In this document: piece after piece, positions 20,691-36,482 of the stretch
Numbering within the stretch: the first letter of the stretch is position 1
Layout of the letters: the number at the start of each line of letters is the position of its first letter
Source: Manis javanica
Lineage: Eukaryota > Chordata > Mammalia > Pholidota > Manidae
Assembly: GCF_040802235.1 (NCBI RefSeq)
Contig: NC_133156.1
Location: forward strand, 25,377,343-25,441,342
DNA: 64,000 nucleotides
Direction: 5' to 3'
Translations under genes and position numbers: made by a program
Notes under the pieces: model-generated
What the model was told of the DNA's origin: nothing
Databases searched by the model: none
Seen by the model: the letters and a program-made list of their open reading frames with translations, nothing else

Positions 20691-22185
20691 AGGAGAGAAA
20701 CCCTTAAGGAGTTAACAGATTCAAAGAACATTAAAACTGGGAGGCATCTGAGAGACCATCTGGGAACAGCCTGGGTGAGATGAGGTGAGGTCCTAAGTTC
20801 CCTCAGTGGCAAGGTCAGGACAGGAACCCAGGACTCCTGCCTCCCCCGGTCCTTCTCCCACCACATGGGCTGCCTCTTCCACAGCCAGCTCTGTGGTGGA
20901 GAAGGGCACCAAAAGGTGTAGAAAGAGGAGCCAGGGAGGATGACACCCCACCAGCCCCATCTACCACTCTCGGACCAACTCAGCATCTTTACCTGAAAAG
21001 GCATATATTCAATAACATTATGTGGAAAGACAAACCAGACGTGGTCTCTCCTCTCCCGAAGCTTATAATCTGAAGGGGGCAATGAATACACTTAGAAAGT
21101 ACTACTGATCTGAGGCAGTTCAAATGAAGCTAGTAAGTAAAGTGCAAACAGGATATAGCTGACATTTAAGCAACTGGATTGAATGGGAGAGGGGTGGAGA
21201 GAGGTCTGGAAGGGGGAGTGTTTGGGGTGAACCTTGAGGGATGAGAAGGGGTGTTTAGGAGGCTATTTACTGGTTGAAAGTACAATCCAGATGGAGGCAA
21301 CAGCTTCGGCAAAGGTAGAACATCAAGGAAAGGCAGATTGAAAAAGGCCAATAATTCTAATGGGCCTGGATCACAGAATAAATGAGGGTCAGGTGGGAGG
21401 TGAGAAATATTTTAGTGCCAATCCCAGCATTTGGACTTCACTCCATGAGGAATGGAGGCCAAAGGACATCTTGGTCCTGTTGAATTTGCAGGGTAGGATG
21501 TAGAAGTTGAGATGTCCAGGAAGGTGCAGTTGACTTGAGACTGTCCATTAGGTTCCTCATCTGGGACATGAGCACTTAATTAACTCTTCTCTTCAGGGAT
21601 CAGGGATCTCACACACATTCTCATGGCTTCTGCTCCCACCACCCAGGAAGGGCTTTGCAGTAGCTAACCATTATCAACCTCCTGGATCTCCACTTCTACA
21701 TCTTCCATGGCTCTAGGTCCATCTCTGCCTTGTTATGAGACTAAGCTGACAGGTTAAGGGGATGCTGTGTGTCATTTTGCAGTGAGGCATTTGACAAGGC
21801 CTCCCATGACTTTGTGTACAAGCCAGAGGGGCATAAATTGTGACAGCTGTTACTTGTAAATTCATCATTCTTTTATAAGAGCTTCCGACATGTCAACCGC
21901 ATGCTTGATGCCAGGGTGCCAAGACAAATAAGCACAATTTCTGCTCTGGTCGAACTCTCCAAGGAGATTTGCGATAGCCTGAAACAATGAGTTGAAGATG
22001 ATCACAAACTCTGGTTCACAGGAAGGCAGCCGTGAGCTCTGGGTGGCCCCTAGATGGCTATGACTTCCAGGTCCCAGAAAGGGCGACCTGATAAATTTCT
22101 AACTAGTGTGAGGGTTTGCAAACATCCAGCACTCCACAGAGTGGAGCCCAGTGTGACAACCACAGGGCTAGGGCCAGACGCAGAC

Positions 22186-22355
22186 TGGTGGTTCTTAACC
22201 AGAGGTGTATGTGTGCCTCAGGGTCACCTAGGCAAGTTTTCCACAACACCCATGTATATCCCTTTGTCCCTATAGGTTAAACTAAGAAGCTCAGGGTGGA
22301 ACCTGCGCATGTTCATTTTGATATTTTATGTGTACAGTTGGTCAAGAACCATTAT
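22186..22355. repeat. MER5-like hAT-Charlie remnant
   Basis: Terminal inverted repeats 'TGGTTCTTAACC' and 'GGTCAAGAACCA' lie about 150 bp apart, as in non-autonomous hAT elements. Confidence 0.55.
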
Positions 22356-22612
22356 ATGTCTCAGGTAGGAGCAAGACACTAAGAGTTAATGTTTTTCTAG
22401 CTCCTGTTTTTTGTTATTCTTGTCTGAATTGCACTCCTACCCAGTTGGTATCTTAGAATACTGATTATAAAGCATTGAGGGAAATAACTGGTTGTACTGA
22501 AGTTGTATGTATTTATGGAGCATTTACTATACATAAGTCATTGTATTTTGACCTTGCCAAACAAAGAGCATAAGAAGGCACAATGTACTGCGGAATAACC
22601 GAAGGGACTGAC

Positions 22613-22831
22613 CTGGTATTTCCACCTGGAAGAGGGAAAGAATTTTAATGACAAACACAGGAATCCAGCAGATGGCATCAGAGAACACTATAAAAAAGAA
22701 GCGATTTGCAACGGCCACCTCTCTTCCAATGTGATTCTTCACATCCGAAGTTTGCAAGGCAGTTTTTTGAATGGAACAGAACATGATAGTATAGGAAAAG
22801 ACGATGATGAGAAAAGCCAGCAAGTTCACAC
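22613..22831 (-). CDS. RXFP2: RXFP2 exon 17: TM5-TM6
   Basis: 219 nt between CAACAG and GTCAGT, open for 73 codons. It encodes TM5 ([13 protein letters not shown]), intracellular loop 3 with the EVAVANRF motif and TM6 ([15 protein letters not shown]). Confidence 0.95.
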
Positions 22832-25768
22832 CTGTTGGGAAAAGTTCACACCTTTTAACATCTCAGGTGCATAAATCAACAGGAAAAACATTGTATTACT
22901 TAGGTGTTCAATACGGTGCATCTTACGCTGTATTTCTAAGGAGCATTCTTTTGTATAAGCCCAGTGTTAATCAGCTAAAACCCTAAATCCAGGGCTCTGT
23001 GCTGGGAAAAGCAAAAGGAATTGAGCTTACCAGATCAAAAAGATACCTCAAATACAAAAATGTTTTATAAAGAATTATAGAACTCCAAGATTCAGAGCTA
23101 GGTATGTATCATGAGGTAAATTTTAACTTTTTTGAAACAGGGAAAAAGCTATTTTTGTTTTTAGCTCTCTGCAAATTCAAACCTTAAGGGATTACTGTAA
23201 TCATATATATATGTAAATAAAATAAATATGACCCCATTCCTTTATCTTACAAATATGAATAAGATGATCTTGGAATATCAAGAAGATAATAGCCCCAGGA
23301 ACAGTATTGCTGTTTTTTGGTCTTAAATAAAACTACTACATAAAACAAAAATACATTATTGTTTTTCTTCAGATTGCTTACTGTAACTTAAACTATCATA
23401 ACCTGTTAGACATGTTTTAGAAAAAAAGACACAAGAAAAAAAACCTTTTAAATTTAACTATATGACTTCTTCAGGGTCAGACACGTTCAGAAGACTCTCA
23501 CTTAACATCACCATCCTATTATGCTGACTTCTAAGTCACTTTGTTGTATTCCTACTACAATAAAAAATCCCAGGAGTGATCATATAATTCTTCATTGTGA
23601 GCATAAAACTGGAACATACTTTCAAAGTTGTTAAAAAAAATGTTCATCTGAATTTAGACTCTGTGGAAGATGGGCAAAGTCTAAGGGAAAATTCTATAGA
23701 TTCACGGTGGTCTGCTGTTTTTATCCAAAACCTTCATATTCCACAGAATCTCATAGTAAAGTGACACTATAGAAGTTTATGAAATTGGTGTATCTTGGCC
23801 TCCTGTCAGGAAGTTTTATTAATAAATAAAAACAACTGTTAAGGAGAACCCTCTGGGACAAATTGTGAAAACAGACTTACAGAAAGGCTCAAAAGTGTAT
23901 GTTCTGAAAACCCCACAGGAACGTAAGGAGCTAACAACCAAGGAGCCTGGGGGTGGGGCGTATGGAAACTACTCTCCTCACAGCTTTCCTCTAAATCTAA
24001 TTCTATTCTCAAATAAATAATTTAAAACTGTGTTTTCTTATGTTCTTCAGGCAGAAAAAAGGGCTCCAGGAGTCATCATCCAGGTGAGCCCTGGGTATAG
24101 AGATGATGATGTGTGTGCGTGGGGGGGAGGAGGGGGTGCGTGGGTGCATGAGTGCACGTGTGTGTGCACATGTGTGTTTGCATACTGTAGCTCTTTGTCT
24201 GGAGCATATCCCCTCTTAGCCTCCTCCCTGCCCCTAACTGAGTTCCAGCTGCACCCAGTTTCTTTCGCCTTTCGTCTCGGCCTGTTCCTTGGCTTTGGGC
24301 CTTGAGATCCACTGTCTTTTCCTGGAAAGGACGTCACCTGGCTAGTGCCTCCTAACCCTTTGGGCTTCAGCTGGGAGTCATTTCTGTTGGGAAGCCTGTT
24401 GGGCCCTGCGATTTGGGGCTCCTAGAATGTCCTGCTCTCCTCCTTCGTGGTTTTGTCAGCCTGTGATGGAAGGATGTTGACTTGTCTTCATCCTCCTTTC
24501 TGGCTGTAGGTCTGTGAGGGCCCATCTGTTGTATCTCCAGTCCGCAAGGGAGTGCGTGGCCTATAGTTAGTGCTTATTAAATCCTTGTTGAATCAGTGAA
24601 TGTAAAGGAGCATGTGTGTGTGTCTGTGAATGTGTCTGGCGTGCACCAATGCTGGGAACAGCTTACCATATCCTGGCATAACATATCTCTGAAAAATAAC
24701 TACAAAACAGGATGGTATGTGAAGAGTATTATCAAAATGGCACCAAAAAAGTGTATTTTTCAGAGAGGGAGGGGAAGGAATCACTGGCGAAGAGATGGGG
24801 ACAGTGGTTAGGACCAGTCTCTGATTAGTTTAAACTTGATCTTGCAGTAGCAGGGAGTCATAGAAGGTCTCTGAACAGAGGCACCCAGTCTTTTTGGCAC
24901 CCAAGTGGTGAGCAGATAAAGAAAAATAAGGCCCCCTACAGGCTAAAAGACCAATAAGAGCTGATGTAATAATTCCAGGCTGAGATTGTCAGGTTTTTAA
25001 GGAAGGTAATAGCAGTAGGTAGAGACTGGAAGAAATAGAAGACAGGCATATTTTGATGTAAAATATTTGATGAAAAAGAAAAGGTTATAAAGCATATTGA
25101 CCACTTAGCTGAGGGGAATTGAAATGCTAAGAAACAGATGACATGAGAATGGCCTTAACTTGAAGCAGGAGAGATACCTGTTGGAAAATAAGAAATGTGT
25201 TTTTTTAACATTAAATGCCTGATCTTCTCATTCATCTGTTACAGAGAAGGTAGGGGCTTCTTTTCTAAAAAATTAGGAGAAATTAAGAAAACCTCGATCA
25301 CTCTTACATTGCCGACTTTAGAACTACACTCACCAAGATAATAAATCTTCTTGGTGTTTCATATAGATAATCTCCTTCTAGTGAGTTTCCATAATTTCAT
25401 CTTTATTATTTATCTAATTCATTCTAGGTTGTAAAACAGAATATGAGTTCGAATAACTTGGTAGGGTTACAGGACAAGGCGCTAAAATAGAATTCCTTCA
25501 GCTCATAGTCACTACGTGAAAAGCAAAGGGTCTTAGAGATAATGGAAGATCAGCCAGAGATCCAGACAGTGTTTTTGTTCCCCCTACTGAATCTCTATAA
25601 TAAGAAGTTTAATAAACATTTCCATACATATGCAGCAAGAACTTTTCTTTAGGAACTCACACAGTCTTGTGTACTTTCTGAGATAGACAAACATGCCTTT
25701 GCTGAACTTTCTGCTATTTCTACAGCAATGAAATGTAAATTCTACAGAAATGAAAAAATGTAATTTAC
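22832..25768. other. RXFP2 intron 16
   Basis: 2.9 kb with no gene seen. It is A/T-rich with a GT/G-rich simple repeat at 24108-24180. No old repeat was identified with confidence. Confidence 0.6.
24108..24180. repeat. GT- and G-rich simple repeat
   Basis: Interrupted GTGTGC/GGGGG repeat. Open frames on both strands here are repeat artefacts. Confidence 0.8.
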
Positions 25769-26179
25769 CTAGGAAAATGCTCAGAGAATATCCTTTGCTC
25801 CCGACGTCTTCTGTTTGGTCATAATAAAGGGGGAAACAGACTCCATTTTTTCCATAAAAGTTTCCAAAATAATCCTCATTCCAAAAGGGAATCACCGCTA
25901 TTAAAAACCCCACGATCCAGATGCCCAAGAGGATGACCGAGGTCTGCCGTTTTCCAGGACAAAGGTTACTGAAGGGAAAGACAATGGCCAGGAACTTCTC
26001 CAGAGTCAAGTAGGTCAGCAAGAGCACGGAGACATTGGTGGACAGCAAGGCCAGGAACCCTATGAGGCAGCACTGCAAGCTCTCCATCCACAGCAGTGTG
26101 TACTTCTGATACTGCCCGCGGTATTTCATATGGGAAAAGCCAATGAAGAACAGATAGACGCCCATCAGGCAGTCCGCAT
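25769..26179 (-). CDS. RXFP2: RXFP2 exon 16: TM2 to start of TM5
   Basis: 411 nt between CAACAG and GTAAAT, open for 137 codons. It holds TM2 ([11 protein letters not shown]), the TM3 cysteine, TM3-TM4 and extracellular loop 2 with its Cys ([10 protein letters not shown]). Changes at otherwise conserved places: QCC for QCR, and STNVSV for STEVSV in TM3 (Glu to Asn, two base changes). These hint at relaxed constraint but do not break the frame. Confidence 0.95.
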
Positions 26180-29469
<3,290 letters not shown>

Positions 29470-29541
29470 ATGTGAGAAAGATTCTTCATGGGCTGAAACA
29501 TTTGTGTATTTATATTTGGAATCTCTATTCCTTCCAGGTCT
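29470..29541 (-). CDS. RXFP2: RXFP2 exon 14: LRR10
   Basis: 72 nt between TTCCAG and GTATGT, open; encodes [15 protein letters not shown], the last repeat before the hinge. Confidence 0.93.
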
Positions 29542-31696
29542 CTGGAAAATATGCACAATAGGTTGCATGTTTTTAGGGCTGAACTTTTTAGCCATTACAT
29601 TCTGTCTCATATCAGAAATGCCATGTTTAAAAATCTCATGTTACCAATTCATATCAGGATTTGAAAATTTTACAGGTAGTCTCTTAGAAAATTGCCATTT
29701 CTCTTTATGCCCCCTGCAGTTCCAAGATGATGTGTCCCTTACTGTGCAGAATGACATTGTAATAGAATGCACTTGTTCCTTTAATTTAAACATGGCAGAT
29801 GTGATTTGTGTGATTATGAAATTGGCCTTGTGGTTTCATTTTATAAACCATGTGCATTTAGGGTCTCAGACAGGAGCTGATATTTCCAACCAAAGAATAT
29901 CACTGAAGCAAGTTTTGTGAGAATGTGGATTTAATCACATTATAATTTCATGACAGGCCTATGTGTCTTTAGAGGGAACACCAGGGAAGCAGTATGAGCA
30001 GCTTCAATTCAGGATAATTGTTCTTAAGACAACAGTGGGAAGGGTAATTCCTTTCACTCCTGCCGTCCCCATCAGTGGCTCTCAGAGGGCTGTAAGGAGA
30101 ACCCCTATGCTCCTCACTTATCCAGAAGCTTCTTCCAATATGGATGCTTTGAAGACCCTAGGACTGCATGAATTAAGGGAGCCTGCTGTGTTCTCAGCAA
30201 ACACAGGTGGAGAGAGAAAAATCTAAAAAGGCAGAGCCTTACCCCTTTAGGGTTTATTTGGAAAGATGTTTGATTCTCAATTACTTTCTTTTTGGCTAAT
30301 CCAAATAAGAATTTCTTGGCATGGCTCTGAGTTTTCCTTTGCCCACTGTGTACTTCAGAGAGGAACTGCCCTGTTCTTTGGCAGTCAGGGATGAAATTTA
30401 GGGGAGAAATTATACCACTGAATCATCAGAGGGTCAGTCCATTTGAAAGGATCCCCCCCTTCTCTCTTCTGTTCCCCAGCTTTCTCCTAGACTTGTCACC
30501 ACTGTTAGCTTTACAATGGATGGTGAGATTATGTGATTACAAGCTCATAATTTCCAAAACTGCAGAGACCACTGTCTCCTGGGTGCCAAAGAGTGCTATG
30601 AATAAGCGGGTGGCCAATAAATGTCTGCGAAGTCAATGTGTGAGTCTTTAGGAAAAAAGAATGAGACAATAAAGAAAGGAGAAACATTGTTTAAGTGCGG
30701 AGTAGGTCATCGCTACTCCAACTTGTAGAATGGCCTGATGTGGTAACATGGCTTCTTGGCCTCAGAATTCAGTGTGTGCTGAGTGCAGGGAAGAGTCACT
30801 CAGCCTGCGTCCTGGGGTGTGTTTTCATATTTAAAAACAATGTGTCATTTATATTTTTTTCTTTTGTATTCTAACTTATTGAGAGCAGGAACCCAGTCTT
30901 TTCCATCAGCAGATGCTCCCTAATATCTTTGAGAGAGAACCTAAATCTTGCAGTATTTTCCAATAGAAAATGATTTATCAAGAATAAAAAAGTATGGTAT
31001 TAAAGATGGGTCTTTGGGATGAAATGAAGTCAGACATTAGGCTGAGATCAGGTCATGTAGTAGAAACAACATGTTTCTGTGCAGAAACAAACAAGTAAGC
31101 TTCAGCTAACAAGGGCTGTTCGTGGGAAAGGAATCATGAAGCTCGGATGATGACTGGCAGAATTCTTGGCACTGAAGCCAAACATGTTTGAAATTCTAAA
31201 ACACTACACAACATGAATTGTCTGTTCCTATTTGTGGGATAGTTTTTTTCTCTACTGATAGAAAGGTAAAAAGCATGCTCTGTAGATCAATATCAAGTGG
31301 ACGGTTTTAGCAAAAGGGAAAAGGAAAACACAGGTGAATCTTAATTTGTTCTTTTCCAACTGTTTCGTAGCAACACTATTGAAAATTCAATTCTTTGGGA
31401 AACTTTAAGATGAGACTCTTGCATATGAACCAGTTTTCAGGAAGGAATTGTATCTAGCTTCAAAAGCAGAAAGGGTCTTCACATAATTTGAATGGTTAAA
31501 AAAAAGATTCAGTACATACTCCATGGTAACGTCTTTGAATACATGTTTTATGGTAACAACAGTATTTGCAACTGCCTGAGGATGCAGGCTCAAGTCAGAA
31601 GCCTTCATGTATATTAAATATACCCACTTAAACATAAAAATGGGTCTAAGTACATCCGTTCAAATGATAATCAACATCCTATTAAATTTCACTTAC
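29542..31696. other. RXFP2 intron 13
   Basis: 2.15 kb without a gene. A short L2-like tail lies at 30870-30960. The frame at 29429-29920 is on the opposite strand to exon 14 and has no domain. Confidence 0.55.
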
Positions 31697-31768
31697 AGAG
31701 ACTGGAGTTGTTCAAGGTTTTCAAACTGGTTCTTATGGAGATATAAAAGAGGATTGGATGACAGATTC
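31697..31768 (-). CDS. RXFP2: RXFP2 exon 13: LRR9
   Basis: 72 nt between CTAAAG and GTAAGT, open; encodes NLSSNPLLYLHKNQF. Only about 100 bp separates it from exon 12. Confidence 0.93.
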
Positions 31769-31868
31769 CTTTAGGAATTAGAAGGAGGAAGAAAGAAGAA
31801 TGAGAACATTATTATTTCAAAGATCAAGATGTTGCCATTTCAATCTGATGAGAGTAGGAAAAACTTAC

Positions 31869-31940
31869 AATTTTTGTAGAAGCATCAGGTTTTCAAAAAT
31901 GTGGGGTGGTAGCTCCATTATCATATTGCTAGACAGGTCC
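31869..31940 (-). CDS. RXFP2: RXFP2 exon 12: LRR8
   Basis: 72 nt between CCCACAG and GTAAGT, open; encodes DLSSNMIMELPPHIF. Confidence 0.93.
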
Positions 31941-32204
31941 CTGTGGGTGACAGTGAAGGAGGCAATTACATTGGAAATAAATGACATACTTATTACTCTT
32001 CATAATTATCATCATCCCATTTGACATAACAGAAAATATGCTCCACTTTAACCAACCTGATAACTGGTTACCCAACTAGCCAAATGGGTGTGGTTCTCCA
32101 TCATTCTCAGATGTGACACTTTGCTCATCCAGTTCCTGCCTGGAATTTACCCTCAGCCCTTCCCCAGCACATTCCTAAACTGGCTTCAACATTTACTTTG
32201 ATTT

Positions 32205-32420
32205 ATTTCCTCTGTTTTATGTACCCTATGTACACTTTGATTTCTCCATTGTTTCTGTGATTTCTACTTGGTTCATGTATGATGATATCTTGTTTATCCA
32301 ACTATAGTATAAGCTTTCTGAAGTTGAGACCTTCATCTTCAACTTATTTCTCATTCCAACTAAGATAGTATTGGCCACACAGTATCTGCCCAGATAACCT
32401 TGAATGAATAAATTCACACA
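32205..32420 (+). repeat. L2 LINE 3' end
   Basis: 'AGTATAAGCTTTCTGAAG', 'GGCCACACAGTATCTGC' and 'TTGAATGAATAAAT' follow the L2 3' consensus, diverged. Confidence 0.55.
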
Positions 32421-34496
32421 TTTTTAACTTATTTTAATATGGTACTATTTTTCACAGGAAACTGAGAATTTAGAACTGAATATAATAGGACTGTCCAATC
32501 TGGAAAGAATCATAGGGAAGTATTTCTAGAGAATGTGGAAAAGAGATGTCTTAAGACCCAGAAGGAATCAGGGATCTTTAGGGGTCCAAAATATCCCTCT
32601 GAGTCAGAGAAGATGTTAAGAGTGAAACAGATGTGAAGTTGCCTAAGAGTCAAAGAAAAGATCCTGTTTTTTGGAGCTGCTGATATGTGGGAGTTACAAA
32701 TAACTAGGACTTAGGTCTTTCACAGAGGGAGCTTACAACTAGGGTAAGCAACTAGATTATAAAGCTAGGATGGAACCAAGTGCTATTACAGAAGTACAGA
32801 TAAACACCAAGGAAGAAGTCGTCAAAGTGGGCCTGGGAAATTAGGAAGTGTTTGGTCAAAGCTTGGTGATTTTTATGGGTGGAATAAAAGAAGAGGATCG
32901 TTCACGTGAGGGTTAAGCAGGGTCAGAGAAACAGACATTGGTAATTCAGGACATCTGCAGGAGTCAGCAAATGGTCCAACATGGGTAGAGGGGGAAATAT
33001 ATGGGAAGATATGGAGACAAAATGGGAAGGCCAAGGGTACATTCTGAAGCAGGGTTTCCCATAGTATGTCCAGGCGTCAGGATCAGGGAGGGAGCTGGCA
33101 AAGAGCATATTCACGGTGCCCACTCCAGAAGCATTAGGCAAGAATCTCTGGAAGGGAGCCTGATAATCTGCAATGTAAAGCCCATATCCCGTGTGGTTCT
33201 TCTGAACATTAACATTCAAGAACTGCGTCAAAGACTTTGCTCAACAGCAGGCACCAAGGAGCGAGGACATTAAACAGCACGGTGGCATATGTCCCATGTT
33301 CTGACTGTGGGATGATGATTCTTTCAGAAGCCTGAAAAGTCATAGAGATAAAGGAGAGAGACCAGGCCGGAGTCTCTGGCCCTGGCCCAGGGGGGGACCT
33401 GCTGGGCCTTCAATGGGGCACAGGCAGGGCTTGCGGCCAGCTAGGGTATGAGGAGTAGAGACAGGCAGAGGGAGACAGAGTCACCTTCCAGCCGGCTGCT
33501 AGGAAGGATGCTGATAGCACTAGGACAGCAAGTCCAGGGGAAGAAGCTGGCAGTGGGGTAAGGGTCATGTACAAATTACTTCTGAGGTGCTGCTTTGACA
33601 TCCCAGTGGAGACATCCTGGGAATTCTGATCTGATGCTCCAGATGTGAGGAGCACACCTGGGTCGTGTGCAGAAGGAAAGCCACAGGTATGCAGGTGGAG
33701 AGAGCGTGCCAGCAGAGCAAGAGGATGGTGATCTTGTGTACCTAGAACACGTTGAAGTGTCTATGGAAAAGTCAAGTTGAAAATCAAGGACAGTCTTTCG
33801 TAGGGAACAGACTTTAGTGGCCTCACCTAAGTGTGCTTATTGCTGTCTGGGAGGGGTGTCTTGAAATCCCTCCACCCGTGTAACCTGAATTCAAGTGTCC
33901 CTATGAGGAATGAGTGAGCTCTTCTGAGGGAGCTGTCTGTAATTTTTTGCATCGCATGATAGCATTTTCAGTTCTAATACACCGTCTTGCACAAAGTAGG
34001 TACTCCTAAATATTTGTGGGTTTGACTTATGATACTTACTTATTATATTGAGTTATCTTAATTATTTGGGAATTAGTTTTCAAATTCTCTTACCAAGTTA
34101 TTTTTTTCCCCCAGCCCTTTCTGGATGTCAGTACAAGGCATACAGAATGGGGGAGAGATTAATTTAGAAATTATTTTCCATTTTTAGGATTTAGATCAAG
34201 AGAATGATTTCTCTACCTTAATTGCTATGATTTGTAATGTAACAGACTTAATTTTAACTTCCAGTGATACATAATTGCATTAGTAGCAATGAATTAATAG
34301 CAAGCCAGATGCTTTTTACAAGGCTCAGATCTACAAACATATATTTGGACAGAAAAAATTACACAAGCTCTCTGAATATTTTTCAGTGAACCTACTACTA
34401 CTCTTCATGCTGGATATTTGTATTTTTTTCATTTACCCTAGAGGCAATAAGTGTCTTCATTCCTTTGTTCCATTATAATTCATATTATGTCAGTCA

Positions 34497-34580
34497 GTCA
34501 CTTATTCATTCAGCAAACATTTATTGAGAATTAACTATATTCCAGCCATTAGACATGATGATACCTGAGTTTAAGGAGCT
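34497..34580 (+). repeat. L2 LINE fragment
   Basis: 'TCATTCAGCAAACATTTATTGAG...CCAGCCATTAGACA' matches the L2 3' consensus. Confidence 0.6.
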
Positions 34581-34603
34581 ATGGAGAACTCATTTATCCC
34601 AAA

Positions 34604-34604
<1 letters not shown>

Positions 34605-34642
<38 letters not shown>
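34605..34642. repeat. (AC)19 microsatellite
   Basis: Pure dinucleotide run of 38 bp followed by ATATAT. Confidence 0.95.
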
Positions 34643-34648
<6 letters not shown>

Positions 34649-34884
34649 GAAATAACCCAAAGAAAATAGGGAAATTTGAGTAGATTAAATCCATATTAAG
34701 CCCACTGTCCAATTTCCATTTGCTTTTGGTGTTAGGATAATGTTGGTTTTCTTAATTGATTTTGAATATCCGGTATTATGCAGGATTTTGATTGCTGCTA
34801 GTGGAAAGGAAGTCTCACTTACTCATTTAAGTTTATAATCTAAGAAGAAGCAATCAGATTCTCCTGGTAGACAGTGCTACTTAC

Positions 34885-34956
34885 AGTTCTCCTAAATTTT
34901 TTAATGAGGCAAATGTAATCTCTGGAACAAAATCAATTTGATTTCTAGGCAGAAAC
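34885..34956 (-). CDS. RXFP2: RXFP2 exon 11: LRR7
   Basis: 72 nt between TTGCAG and GTAAGT, open; encodes [15 protein letters not shown]. Confidence 0.93.
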
Positions 34957-36410
34957 CTGCAAGACACGGTGAGAGTCAGCCCTGGTATTTGCGTCTGGCG
35001 TAACCGCCCGCTCTCACTGGGAGCTGCCATTGATCTGGGTGTAACTCAATGAGCCTCCTTTGAAGTCCTGAAGTGAGGCATGTTCTGTGGTCGAGCACAG
35101 GCAGGAGTTTCTCACAGAGGATACCCGGATGTCCAGGAACTGCTGCCATAACTAATTGGGGGTGCTGGGTGTGGTCTATAAAGTGGCACCTTGTTTGGAT
35201 TCTCATTACCTTAGAAAGTGTTTCTTTCCTAATATTCCCAGGTGTAATGTCAAGTCTGGACATTGTTAATAGTTTTCAGAGAGGCTGTGAGACAATCCTT
35301 GCATAAGGAATGTTCCTTCGGAAAAGATCAGAAAAAGCAATGCTCGAACCAACCTCAAAGCAGTTTCTGGGGCCACAGACAAATTTTAAATGTGGTGGGG
35401 GGATGGTGTTTTTACATTTCCTTTGTCTAGAAATGTACTCCTCCAAGCATAACAGCAAAAGGACGGGGTCAGCAGCTAACTGCCTTGCAGAGGTGTTAAC
35501 ACATAAGATGATGAGTATGAAAGTGATGCAAAAGCTACATGAAGCTATCAAAAAAAATAGAAGCTGTCAATGTAATTTGTTTGGTTTCAGTGTTCTTTCT
35601 CGTTATCCATGAGAAAAATAAATAAATTCTGCATCTCCTAAGTGGGATAGCTTCTTTCCTCATTAAATATGCTAATCTGAAATCTCATTAATAAATACAC
35701 ACCCTGGAAGTAGCCTTATCTCTTCCTTTGCTGGAGAAGAGGGGTTAAACCACTAGGAATGGATATACTCTTATTTTTCTTTTCCAACCATCCACCCAGC
35801 CAACAAACTACCAAGTGCTTACTACATGTGGACAACTAAGGCTAAAACAAAGGCAAAATTCTTCACTTTCTAAGCTTACCAGTGCAAAATTTGCCCGTTA
35901 AGTGATCTTTCTGCCTTCCTGACTCCATAGAAACATAATCAGTAATCAGAATCACCAATCAGAACCTTTGGCCAATCAGAGTACATTAGACAGTCTTCCT
36001 TTTAGAATAAAATTATGGCTTTCTTCTTTAGAAAGAGAGAGAGAGAGACATCAAGTGATTAGTGTGATTGGCAGTGACAACTAATTGCCGATTAGCTAAC
36101 CACTTTCACACACATTATCCCATTTCCTTGGTGATGATGGGCTGGGTACCAGTTCATCGGAGAGGATGCACAGAAATGATGATTGCCCTCAGATAAAAGG
36201 AGAGCCGCTGGAGACTTAAATGGTGGGCGGATGAGCATAAGGCTCAGCCCCACCATCAGGATCAAAACCCATGTATTCATTTTCTAATACTGCAGTGTCA
36301 GACCAAGGCTGTACACAGAACACAACTTTAAAATTCCTTGTCAATATTTTCATGTGATTTCCAAATCCTTTGGTCTTCCCCTCATTTGCTGAATTCCATT
36401 GTATACTTAC
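34957..36410. other. RXFP2 intron 10
   Basis: 1.45 kb between exons 10 and 11; no gene or repeat recognised apart from a short GA run near 36033-36046. Confidence 0.55.
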
Positions 36411-36482
36411 AGCACAGTGAGTGAACTGCATGACAGAAAGGTGAAATTCATAAGGTATTTTATTCCATTGCCTTCCAAATCC
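36411..36482 (-). CDS. RXFP2: RXFP2 exon 10: LRR6
   Basis: 72 nt between TTCTAG and GTAAGT, open; encodes DLEGNGIKYLMNFTF. The preceding repeat (exon 9) was not found upstream. Confidence 0.92.

Larger units (their letters stand above)
18562..22612. other. RXFP2 intron 17
   Basis: 4.05 kb, no gene seen. It contains an MLT1-type LTR (20323-20690) and a MER5-like hAT remnant (22186-22355). The rest is unassigned. Confidence 0.7.
31941..34884. other. RXFP2 intron 11
   Basis: 2.9 kb without a gene. L2 3' ends lie at 32205-32420 and 33960-34030, a MER5-like segment near 33045-33200, an L2 segment at 34497-34580 and (AC)19 at 34605-34642. Confidence 0.6.

Noticed and set aside
20561..21091. 176-codon minus-strand open frame
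   Set aside because: Part reads the MLT1 LTR backwards and the rest is low in information; no domain or splice context.
24047..24337. Open frames over the GT-rich repeat
   Set aside because: His/Thr and Cys/Val repeats come from the dinucleotide repeat.
34600..34650. CRISPR-like regular spacing
   Set aside because: It is an ordinary (AC)n microsatellite in a mammalian genome.
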